Shown: positions 9,188 through 17,121 of the stretch, piece by piece
Numbering within the stretch: position 1 is the first letter of the stretch
Layout of the letters: the number at the start of each line of letters is the position of its first letter
From: Martensiomyces pterosporus
Taxonomy: Eukaryota; Kickxellomycota; Kickxellomycetes; Kickxellales; Kickxellaceae
Length of the DNA stretch: 18,044 nucleotides
NCBI GenBank assembly: GCA_025201845.1
Contig: MU603939.1
Span: 1-18,044, forward strand
Direction: 5' to 3'
The notes under the pieces: generated by a model
What the model saw: only the letters and a program-made list of their open reading frames with translations
Told to the model about the DNA's origin: nothing
Database searches by the model: none
Made by a program: the position numbers and the translations under genes

Positions 9188-9209
9188 GCTTGGCTTGCGA
9201 AAGCCAAGC
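9188..9209. other. 9-bp perfect hairpin with a GCGA (GNRA) loop
   Basis: GCTTGGCTT at 9188-9196 pairs perfectly with AAGCCAAGC at 9201-9209 across the loop GCGA. A GNRA tetraloop on a perfect stem is typical of folded RNA. It lies about 170 bp past a TATA box and could belong to a non-coding transcript. I could not match the flanks to SRP RNA, RNase P RNA, U1-U6 or U3. On the minus strand the loop reads TCGC, so the GNRA form is on the plus strand only. Confidence 0.8.
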
Positions 9210-9336
9210 GATCGGACTCTCTAGTGCTGCTTCTGCTACGGCTGAAAGCGGAGAAGGGAATGTGGAAGACTGGCGGTGTGTGGAGCTCGGCTTGGGCGTA
9301 GGTGGCAAGCCAGCCCTACAAGGCTGTTTCATTGTC

Positions 9337-9350
9337 ATGACTTGAGTCAT
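9337..9350. promoter_or_regulatory. AP-1/Gcn4-like bZIP site in a symmetric element
   Basis: ATGACT at 9337-9342 and AGTCAT at 9345-9350 are inverted copies around TG. The right part contains TGAGTCA (9343-9349), the canonical core for AP-1, Gcn4 and Yap-type bZIP factors. It lies more than 700 bp from the NAA35 start codon, which makes direct control of that gene uncertain. Confidence 0.35.
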
Positions 9351-9469
9351 TCGCGTGCGAGAGCAATTGGCCTTCTTGTCCTTCGTAACTTTCCTTCATT
9401 CAACAGCCCCTTCTGCCCATATCTGTGTGTGGGAGGGGCTGGAGGGTCAGCGCGTAATAAGAGCTGGTG

Positions 9470-9475
9470 TTTATT
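9470..9475 (-). terminator. Possible poly(A) signal of the methyltransferase gene
   Basis: TTTATT on the plus strand reads AATAAA on the minus strand, 135 nt past the methyltransferase stop codon. Distance is plausible for a fungal 3' UTR; the signal is short, so it may be chance. Confidence 0.35.
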
Positions 9476-9609
9476 TACTGGCTTAGACCACGGCGTCCCT
9501 GCTAGCCTTGCGGGCTGCGTTTTGCAGCCTGCTTGCTGCTTGGCTTGGAAACGAGGTCCTGGCTTTCCTTCTCCTACGGAAGCCGGTGCGCCGGGGGCAG
9601 GCTACAAAC

Positions 9610-10290
9610 TCAGCTATTACAAAACGCCTTCTTGGTGAGGCGCAGGAGGTGGTAGGGCTCGTCCCGGAACTCCATGTCCATCAGCGACTTTGGCAGCTCC
9701 TTGATGTGGAAGCGCGTGCGTGCCTTTTCGGCGAACTGGTGCTCGTTGAGGCCCCGTTCCTTGTAGATGAAGTAGGCAACGGACCCGCCATGCATTATCT
9801 CCTGCAGTGTCGCTAGGAGCAGGTCGTGCGTGTCTTCGAGGTACAGAATCTCGGACCCAAACACCACGTCAACTGTGCTGATGCTGGTCTTTTGGCCCCA
9901 CATTAGCTCGCACACCTTGATTGCCTTGCGGTCCTCTGCATTGGGGATGTTTCGGGCGATGTTTTCGTGGATGAAGGGCTGGTACTCCTTCATGTCGGTG
10001 GCTGTCACCTTGTCAGCGCCCTTTAGGTGGGCGACCAGGGAGACTAGTGCGCTGCCGGCGCCTAATTCCAGACAGGTCTTGCCCCTGAGGGAGAGATGAT
10101 CGAAGAGGAACTTGGATAGGATGTAGGCGCCGTCCCACACCAGGTACCCGGTGTTCTGGCGAAGATCAATGTGCTGTGTGGGCTGCTGTGTGAGAACTAG
10201 GGTGTGGGAGCCGAACACGAACAGGCGCTCGGCCTCCTGGTGCGGGTTGTGGTAGGGGTTTCTGAACTGCCACTTGACAACCTCCGCCAT
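9610..10290 (-). CDS. METTL21-type protein-lysine methyltransferase (PF10294 family)
   Basis: The 226-residue product is a seven-beta-strand SAM-dependent methyltransferase of the Methyltransf_16 group (human METTL21A, EEF1AKMT3, VCPKMT; yeast Efm6/Efm7), which methylate lysines in chaperones, elongation factors or VCP. Visible: GYLVWDGAYILSKFL at 48-62, motif I LELGAGSALVSLVA at 74-87 for SAM, acidic Asp99 after strand 2 (TATDM), ELMWG at 128-132, and DVVFGSEILYLEDT at 141-154. In most METTL21 proteins the last block has DxxY (GAD-x-x-Y); here Glu147 takes the Asp place (SEILY). The start is ATG 10290: it gives a normal family length and good context (GGATGG), while the frame's extension to 10416 is Pro/Ser/His-rich and unlike the family. 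It is followed upstream by the oxidoreductase, same strand, 291 bp away, so they are not clearly co-transcribed. The substrate cannot be told from the sequence. Confidence 0.88.
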   Translation of the reverse strand: MAEVVKWQFRNPYHNPHQEAERLFVFGSHTLVLTQQPTQHIDLRQNTGYLVWDGAYILSKFLFDHLSLRGKTCLELGAGSALVSLVAHLKGADKVTATDMKEYQPFIHENIARNIPNAEDRKAIKVCELMWGQKTSISTVDVVFGSEILYLEDTHDLLLATLQEIMHGGSVAYFIYKERGLNEHQFAEKARTRFHIKELPKSLMDMEFRDEPYHLLRLTKKAFCNS

Positions 10291-10451
10291 CCTGCCTGTC
10301 TGTGCTTGGTGTGGTGGTGTACAAGAAATATGTGTGGGTGGAGTCGAGGGGCTGGAAGGAGAGAAAGGTGGGTGGCGCAGCTTTTCAAGCAAACGGCGTG
10401 CCTGGCTGCAGTGCAAGGGGCAGAGCAGCTGAAAAAGAAACCAAAATTTTT

Positions 10452-10457
10452 TTTATT
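10452..10457 (-). terminator. Possible poly(A) signal of the oxidoreductase gene
   Basis: AATAAA on the minus strand sits in an A/T-rich tract (10443-10458), 125 nt beyond the oxidoreductase stop codon. The sharp AT-rich character in otherwise GC-rich DNA supports a 3'-end signal. Confidence 0.45.
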
Positions 10458-10581
10458 AAAGGCTAGAAACAACGGCGAGCGCAGCAGGACTGCGCTACAC
10501 TCATGCCGCTGTGGTTTCTGGTGGTAGAAGATGGATATTGAAAGTCAGGTAGAAAGCAGTGCTGGGAAGGAGGGCGGGGGC

Positions 10582-11649
10582 TTACTCCTTCACGGCGACG
10601 ATGATCTTGCCCGTCGCATGCCCCTCCCTCGACTCCTTGAACGCCGCCTGCACGCCCTCCTCGGTGAACGGGTAGGTGTTTGAAATGACTGGCTTGATCC
10701 TCCCATCCGCCAGCAGGGGGTTGAACGACTTCTCCAGGTCCTCGCCATCCGAGTTCATTGCGACATACGCGTACTCGACGCCCTTGGCCCTGAACCCTCT
10801 GGTGAGGAACCATCCGGCAGCTGCCACAGCCTTCTTCGCCAACGCAAACTTGACGCTCCCAATCATAGAAAGCGGAACAGTCCCGTTTCTGAAGTTATCC
10901 AGGGCGTTGCCGTCGGCCAGCATAGCCACCGAGACAGCCTTGGTGCCCGGCTTTGCCACCATGTACGACGAGGAATCGCCGACAGTGTCAAATGTGGCGT
11001 CGGCCCAGCTCTCCAGCACGCTGGTGTAGTCCTCCTTGGTGTAATCAACGACGCGGGTGGCGCCCAGCTGCTTGGCCAGGTCGATTTTCTTGGTCGACAC
11101 CGTGGTGGCGATCTCAGAAGCGCCGAAATGGTGCTTCGCCAGCGCAATGGCAAACATCCCCACGCCGCCCAGTCCACCGCTGATGAACACCGACTGGCCC
11201 TGCTTCAGCCCCGTCTTTTCCAGCGACTGCTTGGCCGTGAGCCCAGCAAGAGGCACCGCGGCAGCGCTGGTGTAGGAGACGGTGGGTGGGATGGGCGCCA
11301 GGGTGGAGGCGTCGCAGGTGACGTACTCGGCGATAGTGCCGACGTCCTTGGAGTCGACGCGGCCATAGACCCTGTCGCCCACCTTGAACCTCGTCACGGA
11401 GTCGCCTGCCTTGGTGACAACGCCGGCGACGTCGTAGCCGAGCTTGAGCGGGAAGGGCTCCGGAAGCGGAATGGAAAGCATGCCCTCGGCGCGCTTGAAG
11501 TCAATCGGGTTGAGCGAGGCCGCATGGACTTCGACCTCGACCTGCGTGGCAGTAGTCAGGCCGGGACGCGGGAGGTCGGCAATGGTGAAGCCGCTGGGCT
11601 GGTTGGTGTACTTGCTGGCAATAGCCGCCTTGTAGGTTTGGTTGGCCAT
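10582..11649 (-). CDS. Zinc-free medium-chain dehydrogenase/reductase (quinone oxidoreductase-like)
   Basis: The 355-residue product has the MDR fold: an N-terminal GroES-like domain (about 5-125) with AASLNPIDFKRAEG at 43-56, GYDVAGVV at 71-78 and KVGDRVYG at 89-96, then a Rossmann domain with the NAD(P)-binding loop SGGLGGVG at 157-164 and LGATRVVDYTKED at 195-207. The cysteine-rich structural zinc lobe and the catalytic zinc ligands of alcohol dehydrogenases are absent, which places it with zeta-crystallin/RTN4IP1-like NAD(P)H reductases of quinones or enoyl compounds; the substrate is unknown. I take ATG 11649 because AAAATGG is an excellent context and the product starts as the family does. 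An ATG 12 bases upstream (11661) adds MLKK, and the frame is open to 11733, which would add a hydrophobic N-terminus; I do not favour it. Cytosolic location is likely. Confidence 0.9.
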   Translation of the reverse strand: MANQTYKAAIASKYTNQPSGFTIADLPRPGLTTATQVEVEVHAASLNPIDFKRAEGMLSIPLPEPFPLKLGYDVAGVVTKAGDSVTRFKVGDRVYGRVDSKDVGTIAEYVTCDASTLAPIPPTVSYTSAAAVPLAGLTAKQSLEKTGLKQGQSVFISGGLGGVGMFAIALAKHHFGASEIATTVSTKKIDLAKQLGATRVVDYTKEDYTSVLESWADATFDTVGDSSSYMVAKPGTKAVSVAMLADGNALDNFRNGTVPLSMIGSVKFALAKKAVAAAGWFLTRGFRAKGVEYAYVAMNSDGEDLEKSFNPLLADGRIKPVISNTYPFTEEGVQAAFKESREGHATGKIIVAVKE

Positions 11650-12014
11650 TTTTTTGAGCATAGCGTGTGTGGCGAGAAAAAAACAGGTAGAGGAAAACGT
11701 GGGCTCTGGAGACAAGAGGCAGGCATGTGGCATTTATTGTGGTATCCTCGTCTGGCGCATGAGGGCAGAAAAGTCATGGGAGTGACGGATTACTAATTGC
11801 CATAGTGAGCGAAAATTACGCGGAGCCTCCGTGTCAGCTGGGATTTCACGAGCTTCAGTGGCTGCCCGGGTGTCGATTCGGGCGCCGAACAGCACTGGGA
11901 AAGAGGGTGGGGCTGCCTTCTGAGCCTCAGAGCGGCCTATGTCGAATGTAAAAAGAGCGTGAAAGAACAAAATAGAAGCTACACACAAAAGATAGAAAAG
12001 GAGCGCAAAGTCAG
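11650..12014. other. Spacer between oxidoreductase and kinase genes
   Basis: These 365 bp hold the promoter and leader of the oxidoreductase and the 3' flank of the kinase gene, both on the minus strand. I see no coding region, repeat or clear TATA box. Confidence 0.5.
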
Positions 12015-13625
12015 TCACTCGCTGTGGTCACTGGCACTGCCCCGCGCGGAGAGCACGGCGCTGCTGCCAGACGACCCAGGCGTCATCAGCCAGTCGACGT
12101 TCATGTGGCTGGTCCTCTCATCAACCGGCGCCATAGACCCTGCAGGCGGCTTGAGGTGGGGTGCCAGGCGGTCTGCCCTCGCCATCTTGCTCAGCCCAGG
12201 GATGAGGTTCCTTGACCCCATCTCGATCTCCTCGCCGCCGTGCACCGACTTGGTTTTGATGATCGGAACACCTATGCTGATTCCGATTCCAACCAGCGGC
12301 TGTTTACTATCCATCGGTACCTCCTCGATGTGCAGCTTTGGAATTCCACTGGCTGCACCCTCCTCGTACGGAGATACGCTGGTACTTCCTGTGGCAGCGC
12401 TGGCCTCTCTCAAAATCTGCTGTGGCACAGCGCCGCCGCCGCTGCTGCTGTGTCTGAACTGGGAAACGCCCTGGCTGAGATCCGGAGTCGTGGGTGTTGG
12501 CGGCAGGGGTTTTGGCAGTTCTAGATGAGGAATATCGCTGTGGGCGTTGGTGTCGTTGGTGTCGTTCGCTAGTTTGAAAGTTTCATACCCGCTATCGTTA
12601 TTGCCCATTGCTGCACCCCTCTCGTTTCTCTGCTCTTTCCGCTGCTGCTGCTGCTGCTGGCTGCTGGTGTTGACCACAGACTGGAACACGCGCGGCAAGG
12701 AAGGCGACACAGGTGGCATGACCATCCTCTTCATGCCCTGCAGCCACGGGTGCGCCAGCGCCTGCTTCGCCGTTATCCGCTTGGCTGGGTCATACACCAG
12801 CAGCGAAGCAATGAAATGCTGAGCAGCCGGCGAAATGTGGCACCAGTGCTCCAGAGGCTCAAACGAGTAGTCACATTTGACCACTGCCACGGCTTCGGCC
12901 TTGGGGTCTTCTCTTTCAAACGGCGTCGTCCCACTCAGTATAAAGTACGCTATAACGCCTACCGCCCACATGTCCACGGGCTTGCCATGTCCCAGCCTCT
13001 GCACCACCTCGGGCGCCATATACCCTGGTGTCCCGCAGTGCGTCATCAGGGCATAGTTTGAGCCCTCATTAATGATCTTTGACAATCCGAAGTCCGCAAT
13101 CGCCACCTCGCTTTCCCGCTCGCTTGTCCTGAACAAGCAATTTTCGGTTTTGAGGTCTCTATGCACCACGCTGTTCTGATGGAGAAAGCTGACGCCCTCG
13201 ACGATCTGGCGGATGATCCGCGAGGCGTCCTGCTCGGTGAACGCTGTTTCTTTGCAGATCCGCTCGAACAACTCGCCGCCGGTGCAGAGCTCGGTTATGA
13301 GGTAGACATTGTGCGGTGTCTCAAAGTAGTCGTAGAGGGTGAGCACGTTTGGGTGTTTGCGCGAGAGACGCTTGAGGATGTTGATCTCATTGGGGATGGC
13401 TTGCTCCCGGCCGCGCATGTGCTTCTTGTTGATTACCTTGCCCGCATAGTGCACGCCCGTGTCGATGTGTATCATCTCCTTGACCACGGCGTAGGTGCCG
13501 TGGCCTAGAACGCGGCCCGCGCGGTACTTGCAAGGAACAGTGACGATCTTTGGCTGCTGCCGGTGTGATGGATGCAGGCTGTCGGGATTTGGGGCACCCG
13601 TAGCTGCTGTATATATATCAGCCAT
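12015..13625 (-). CDS. CaMK-group serine/threonine protein kinase
   Basis: The 536-residue product has a complete kinase domain at about 34-294: glycine loop GHGTYAVVKE (41-50), ATP-binding Lys63 (YAGKVI), helix-C Glu80, catalytic HRDLKTEN (155-162) with Asp157, DFG at 178-180, activation loop with Thr195 and CGTPGYMAPE (197-206), and AHPWL closing the domain. HRDLKTEN, LTLYDYFE and GVIAYFILSG point to the calmodulin-dependent kinase I branch (yeast Cmk1/Cmk2). After the domain comes a 240-residue tail of low complexity: six Gln at 323-328, PPTPTTPDL, and Ser/Gly-rich ends. I do not see a convincing basic amphipathic calmodulin-binding helix after residue 294, so Ca2+/calmodulin control is uncertain. 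Start ATG 13625 (GCATGGCTG) gives a normal short N-terminus; the frame is open 46 codons more without family similarity. It is divergent from UFD1. Confidence 0.93.
   Translation of the reverse strand: MADIYTAATGAPNPDSLHPSHRQQPKIVTVPCKYRAGRVLGHGTYAVVKEMIHIDTGVHYAGKVINKKHMRGREQAIPNEINILKRLSRKHPNVLTLYDYFETPHNVYLITELCTGGELFERICKETAFTEQDASRIIRQIVEGVSFLHQNSVVHRDLKTENCLFRTSERESEVAIADFGLSKIINEGSNYALMTHCGTPGYMAPEVVQRLGHGKPVDMWAVGVIAYFILSGTTPFEREDPKAEAVAVVKCDYSFEPLEHWCHISPAAQHFIASLLVYDPAKRITAKQALAHPWLQGMKRMVMPPVSPSLPRVFQSVVNTSSQQQQQQRKEQRNERGAAMGNNDSGYETFKLANDTNDTNAHSDIPHLELPKPLPPTPTTPDLSQGVSQFRHSSSGGGAVPQQILREASAATGSTSVSPYEEGAASGIPKLHIEEVPMDSKQPLVGIGISIGVPIIKTKSVHGGEEIEMGSRNLIPGLSKMARADRLAPHLKPPAGSMAPVDERTSHMNVDWLMTPGSSGSSAVLSARGSASDHSE
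12642..12666. repeat. CTG/CAG triplet repeat in the kinase gene
   Basis: Six perfect CTG units (12642-12659), then G and two more units. On the coding strand the main run reads CAG and encodes the six-Gln stretch at residues 323-328 of the kinase tail. Because the repeat is in frame, changes in copy number would alter Gln length without a frameshift. Confidence 0.85.
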
Positions 13626-14590
13626 GCGATCCAAAGAGCGTATTATTCTTTTAGTCGCTGCTGCAAGATAGCTGTTGCAGTGTTGGAAAAAACAGTTTGG
13701 GAAATAAAAGAGAGCAGAGTCGGAAACAGAGGAAGGGAAGACCTGGTTGGCTATACCACGCAATGCCTTCCTTACAATTGTAGTGCTCTCCTTGCGGGGC
13801 TGCTTTACCGGAGTTGTGCGATATGCAGCACCTTTCGATATTCCGTGTCACCCTATCCCTCCCCTCCATACCTGCCACTATTAAAACCCCACTGTACCCA
13901 CCCACCAAGGACGTTACGGCGGCCCAAATCCCGGCGTGCTGCTGCTGCCTGAGCAAAGGGCATACTGGAGTTGGAGGTTGGGGGACCAGGCCACCACGGA
14001 CAATACTCGCATGTGCTTCAGACACATATGCATGCTGACCACACTCGCCATCTGCTCCGTCTGCACTCGAGAAGAGTACACAGGAGGCCCCTGGAAGAAT
14101 CGAAAGGAGGGCTTGTTCTTGGTGCATACCGACAAGGCTGTTCAGAGCGATTCATGGCAGTAACGTGGGCTGCCTGATCCCATTTAGTGGAGCTCCACTC
14201 GTGTCCGTTAAGCGATCACCCGTGCTGCAATGAGCCCTTGCGTGTTTGTGCTTGCTGCGCGTGCCTCGCCCTCACCAAGCCTGCGCAATCGGATTGATGG
14301 TGTTGGGTGATTTGTGCTGCAGTGAGCCCCACGCTGCCACACGAAATGCAACAGCCCAACGCCTTGTGTTGCACTGGTAATCGTAATCACGCGGGAGTGG
14401 CTGATCATGATTCCCTGCGAAGCAGATGCTTGCGTCATATGGGATAGTCTCCTGAGGTCTTCAATTCAGCAGCTGGCTTGCTTGGCACTTTTGCTTTCTA
14501 GTTTTGCATGTACAGGTAGTCTTCAATTTGCACGCGCCATTTCAGACACACCCAGAGTAGCCCCTCAAAAGAAGCACACCTGAACAGGAA
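13626..14590. promoter_or_regulatory. Divergent promoter region between the kinase gene and UFD1
   Basis: These 965 bp separate two start codons on opposite strands. I find no supportable gene: open frames here are short, low in complexity and overlapping. A 16-bp imperfect direct repeat is present at 14222 and 14314. I see no perfect TATA box close to either start codon and no PACE element (GGTGGCAAA) of the kind that controls UFD1-related genes in yeast. Confidence 0.45.
14222..14329. repeat. Direct repeat of 16 bp, 92 bp apart
   Basis: GTGCTGCAATGAGCCC at 14222-14237 and GTGCTGCAGTGAGCCC at 14314-14329 match at 15 of 16 positions. Both lie 260-370 bp upstream of the UFD1 start codon, so they may be paired regulatory sites or a chance remnant. 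Confidence 0.7.
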
Positions 14591-15806
14591 ATGGTAAGTC
14601 AAAAGCAAGACTCGCGTTCAGCAGGCTGGGCTCTCCCATTTCGATATGACTCTAAATTCCCACCAGCGCCTTGCCCCCCCCCACCTTGCTCTGCTGTGCT
14701 GCTGGTAGTACGCTGACGACGACGATTTTGGCTACGGCACATACGGCGGGTTCGGCGGAGGGTTCGGCGGATTCCAGCCAGCGCGGGGCTTCCCGCTGCG
14801 CCAGCGCCAGTTCAGCCGGTTCTACAGCGCATACTCCGTCACGCAGCACCCCGACAACAAGTTCTCTGCGAATTTTGGCGGAAAAATATTCCTACCCGCC
14901 TCTGCGCTGGACGAATTGATCCGACTGGAGATCATGTACCCCATGCTATTCAGTCTGCGAGGCACCTCTCCTGCCTCTAGCGGGGCGGGCGAGGGGAAGA
15001 TTACACACTGTGGCGTGCTGGAATTTACAGCCGAGGAGGGCAGAGTGTACCTGCCTGACTGGATGATGGACCTCCTGTCGCTGACGCCGGGTGCGCATGT
15101 GGAGGTTACGAATGTGTCCATGCCGCTGGGAAAGTTTGTGAAGCTGCAGGCGCAGTCGCCAGATTTTCTGGACATCACGGATCCCAGGGCCGTGCTGGAA
15201 AATGCGCTAAGGAACTTTTCGGCGCTGACGGTTGGCGACATCATAGCGATTGAATACAACGACAAGATCTACAAGATGGGCGTGCTAGAGATTAAACCCG
15301 AGGCGAGTGCGATTAACATCGTGGAAACCGACCTGAGCGTTGACTTTGCACCGCCGCTGGGATATGTGGAGCCGTCGAGGCCGGGGACTGCGGCGGGCGG
15401 CAGTAACTCGTCCCTGCAGGATATCAGCAGACCAGCCAGCAGCATTGCCAAGGACGTGAAGAAGAAGGAGATGGACGTGAAGGATAGGATGGACGGCGAC
15501 CGGTTCGTCCCGTTCAGGGGGTCCGGGCTGAGACTGAGCAGCAAGACGCAGGGCGAGTCGTCGGCCTCGGTGAGGTCGTATGCAGCGACACCAGTGGAGG
15601 AGAAGGACAAAGGGGCGGTAGTAGACACCAGGGGCGGCGAGGGACAGGTGCCAGTCCCCCTGGATCTGCCCATCGGAACGCTGTTCTTTGGGTATGAGAG
15701 CGCGCCGCCGCCCGGAGCGGAACTCGAGGATGTCAAACCAGACGATATCGATGGCAAGTTTGCTGGTGAGGGGCGGGCGCTGCGCCAGCGTCGCAAGCGC
15801 AAGTAA
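14591..15806 (+). CDS. UFD1: Ubiquitin fusion degradation protein Ufd1 (Cdc48/p97 cofactor), two exons
   Basis: Ufd1 pairs with Npl4 and recruits the AAA ATPase Cdc48/p97 to ubiquitinated substrates for extraction in ER-associated and nuclear degradation. Exon 1 is only the start codon (14591-14593), exon 2 is 14709-15806; the product is 366 residues (human 307, yeast 361). After MYADDDDFGYG comes a Gly/Phe-rich segment, as in the family, then RFYSAYSV and the double-psi beta-barrel Ufd1 domain at about 35-220, with GKIFLPASALDEL at 59-71. Two SHP boxes that bind Cdc48 are clear: FRGSGLRL at 270-277 and FAGEGRAL at 352-359, followed by a basic end. The start is supported by the ATG|GTAAGT donor, a TGGTAG acceptor and the in-frame family N-terminus. 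Without the splice, the frame opens only at an internal non-ATG codon. Divergent from the kinase gene. Confidence 0.95.
14594..14708 (+). other. Intron 1 of UFD1, 115 bp, directly after the start codon
   Basis: The donor GTAAGT follows the ATG without a gap; the acceptor GGTAG is preceded by a C-rich tract and a plausible branch area (GACTCTAAAT near 14650). Removing it joins ATG to TAC GCT GAC, phase 0, giving the expected Ufd1 N-terminus. Retention would place translation in a frame without similarity. Confidence 0.88.
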
Positions 15807-17106
15807 TCTGGACTTTCTACAGCATTTAATTTGTGTTTCTCTGGGTTCTAAATCAAATTTATTTCTACTCAGCGATAGCGCAGGTGTAACGGCAGATTCA
15901 GACAGCACGTAGATCGAGATCCCCCTTTCGGTGTTCTATGAAGGCGAGATAGCCCAGTCGATTCGCCTGGTCACTGCTGCTGCTGTGGAGTTACTCAGTG
16001 AAAGACCGGAATACTCCCGTTACAAGAAGCTGGGTGCCGCATGGGGCTCCGCGCCTGATGTGTGCAGCCTCGCTTGGGACCGGCATTCAGTCTCCAAAAT
16101 AACAGGCAGATTGCTGCCGAGGTCTGCTTAAGGAACCTGGGTGGCGAGGATTCCTCTCCCTGGAGAGCGAATGGGCTTTGGTCGAATGCCCACATGCCGT
16201 GGAGGACAAGACGCAGCCTCCACTCCTTTGGTTTCTATCTTTATCCAAAGACTGCCCAAACTGCGTTTGTGGAGCATGCATTGGATCGACCGGTGCTTGG
16301 GCGCATGGCATATGCAGAGCCGCCATAGCAGCTATAGCAGGCGCTAGGGGCGTGTTTGCGCGGAAGAGAGCAGCCCCTTGGTTGAGCGACTTGGTTGAGC
16401 TCACCCCGAGTAGAAACAGGCTGGGTCCGCCTGTTTGCGGCTCCGCAATGCGAGTGCTGCTTCTGGCCGGGTGCCAATCCAGCCTGTCCTGCCACTGGAA
16501 ACATGGCGGACCGGCAAGTTTCCCATGCCGCGCTCTGGCTGTGCATGCCCTTTTTGCGGGGGACTGGGCCGGCTGGTGTTTGTTGAGTACCTTGCGATCA
16601 CATATGCCCGTGCCCAAAAAAGGAAACTAGCAAGGGACGGGTGAGCGAGTGACTTGGGTTCAGCGCGCCCAATGGGAGCCCCCATGTCTGTCCATGTGCG
16701 CCACCCTCAGGCCAGCGGGTGCCTGTTTCCTCAGCCGGCTGATTCCGCCCCCAGGTTTACACAAGAGAAAATAAGCACGCAGGCATCTCTGCACAGATAC
16801 CAGAAAGCCCGCCCAGCTGGGCCAATGGAAGGCGCTGCTTTGCGCATGCTCGAGAATTACTGGCAAAAACGGCTTTGCTGAAGATTGGGCAGATGCGGTC
16901 AATCCTCAGGTGGGCTGGGAGCAGGCCTGCCCCTCTGCAGGCGCAGCAAATAGTGGACCACGCCCGCGTTCTTTCTGAGAGCACAGCTGGCCGCGGTGGG
17001 GGAGGGCGGATAGGGCACGAACAATGCGCTGCGCGCATGAACAGCAAACAACTCAGCCCGGACGTTCGCACAAAGAACACTGGAAGAACGCACACAAAGG
17101 CCGCCC
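15807..17106. other. Gene-free stretch between UFD1 and the phosphate transporter
   Basis: An AT-rich 3' flank of UFD1 (about 15820-15870) is followed by GC-rich DNA with frames open on both strands up to 176 codons. Their translations are rich in Ala, Arg, Cys and Ser, show no domain, and overlap antisense to one another, which is expected by chance in GC-rich DNA. I saw no RNA gene or mobile element. Remaining function would be the distal promoter of the transporter. Confidence 0.5.
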
Positions 17107-17114
17107 TATAAAAG
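17107..17114 (+). promoter_or_regulatory. TATA box of the phosphate transporter gene
   Basis: TATAAAAG is a perfect TATA consensus in GC-rich surroundings. A start of transcription some 30 bp on (near 17140) is followed by no ATG until the transporter start codon at 17518, which fits a leader of about 380 nt. A weaker candidate, TTATAA, is at 17309-17314. Confidence 0.6.
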
Positions 17115-17121
17115 CGCCATG

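Larger units (their letters stand above)
8616..9609. other. Gene-free stretch between NAA35 and the methyltransferase
   Basis: This holds the NAA35 promoter (transcribed leftward) and the 3' end of the minus-strand methyltransferase gene. I see no conserved protein. Structures present are a TATA box at 9014, a strong GNRA hairpin at 9188, an AP-1/Gcn4-like palindrome at 9337 and a possible poly(A) signal at 9470. A 92-codon plus-strand frame (9067-9345) follows the TATA box but resembles no protein I know and is rich in Ser, Gly and Ala. Confidence 0.5.

Noticed and set aside
9031..9308. Two GGTGGCAA words resembling the Rpn4/PACE element
   Set aside because: The full GGTGGCAAA is not matched and the nearest genes are not proteasome genes; UFD1 is more than 5 kb away.
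9067..9345. 92-codon frame after the TATA box at 9014
   Set aside because: Reported as context only; composition and lack of any motif do not support a protein.
9610..15806. Functional link between the METTL21-type gene (VCP methyltransferase candidate) and UFD1 (VCP/Cdc48 cofactor)
   Set aside because: They are 4.3 kb apart with two unrelated genes between, on different strands, and the methyltransferase substrate is unknown.
16087..16630. Long overlapping frames on both strands (up to 176 codons) between UFD1 and the transporter
   Set aside because: They are antisense to each other, have no domain and read as translated GC-rich spacer.
16654..16690. GGGTTCAGC-like T-loop word suggesting a tRNA
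   Set aside because: No acceptor stem, D-loop or anticodon arm can be built around it; no other tRNA-like element was seen in the window.
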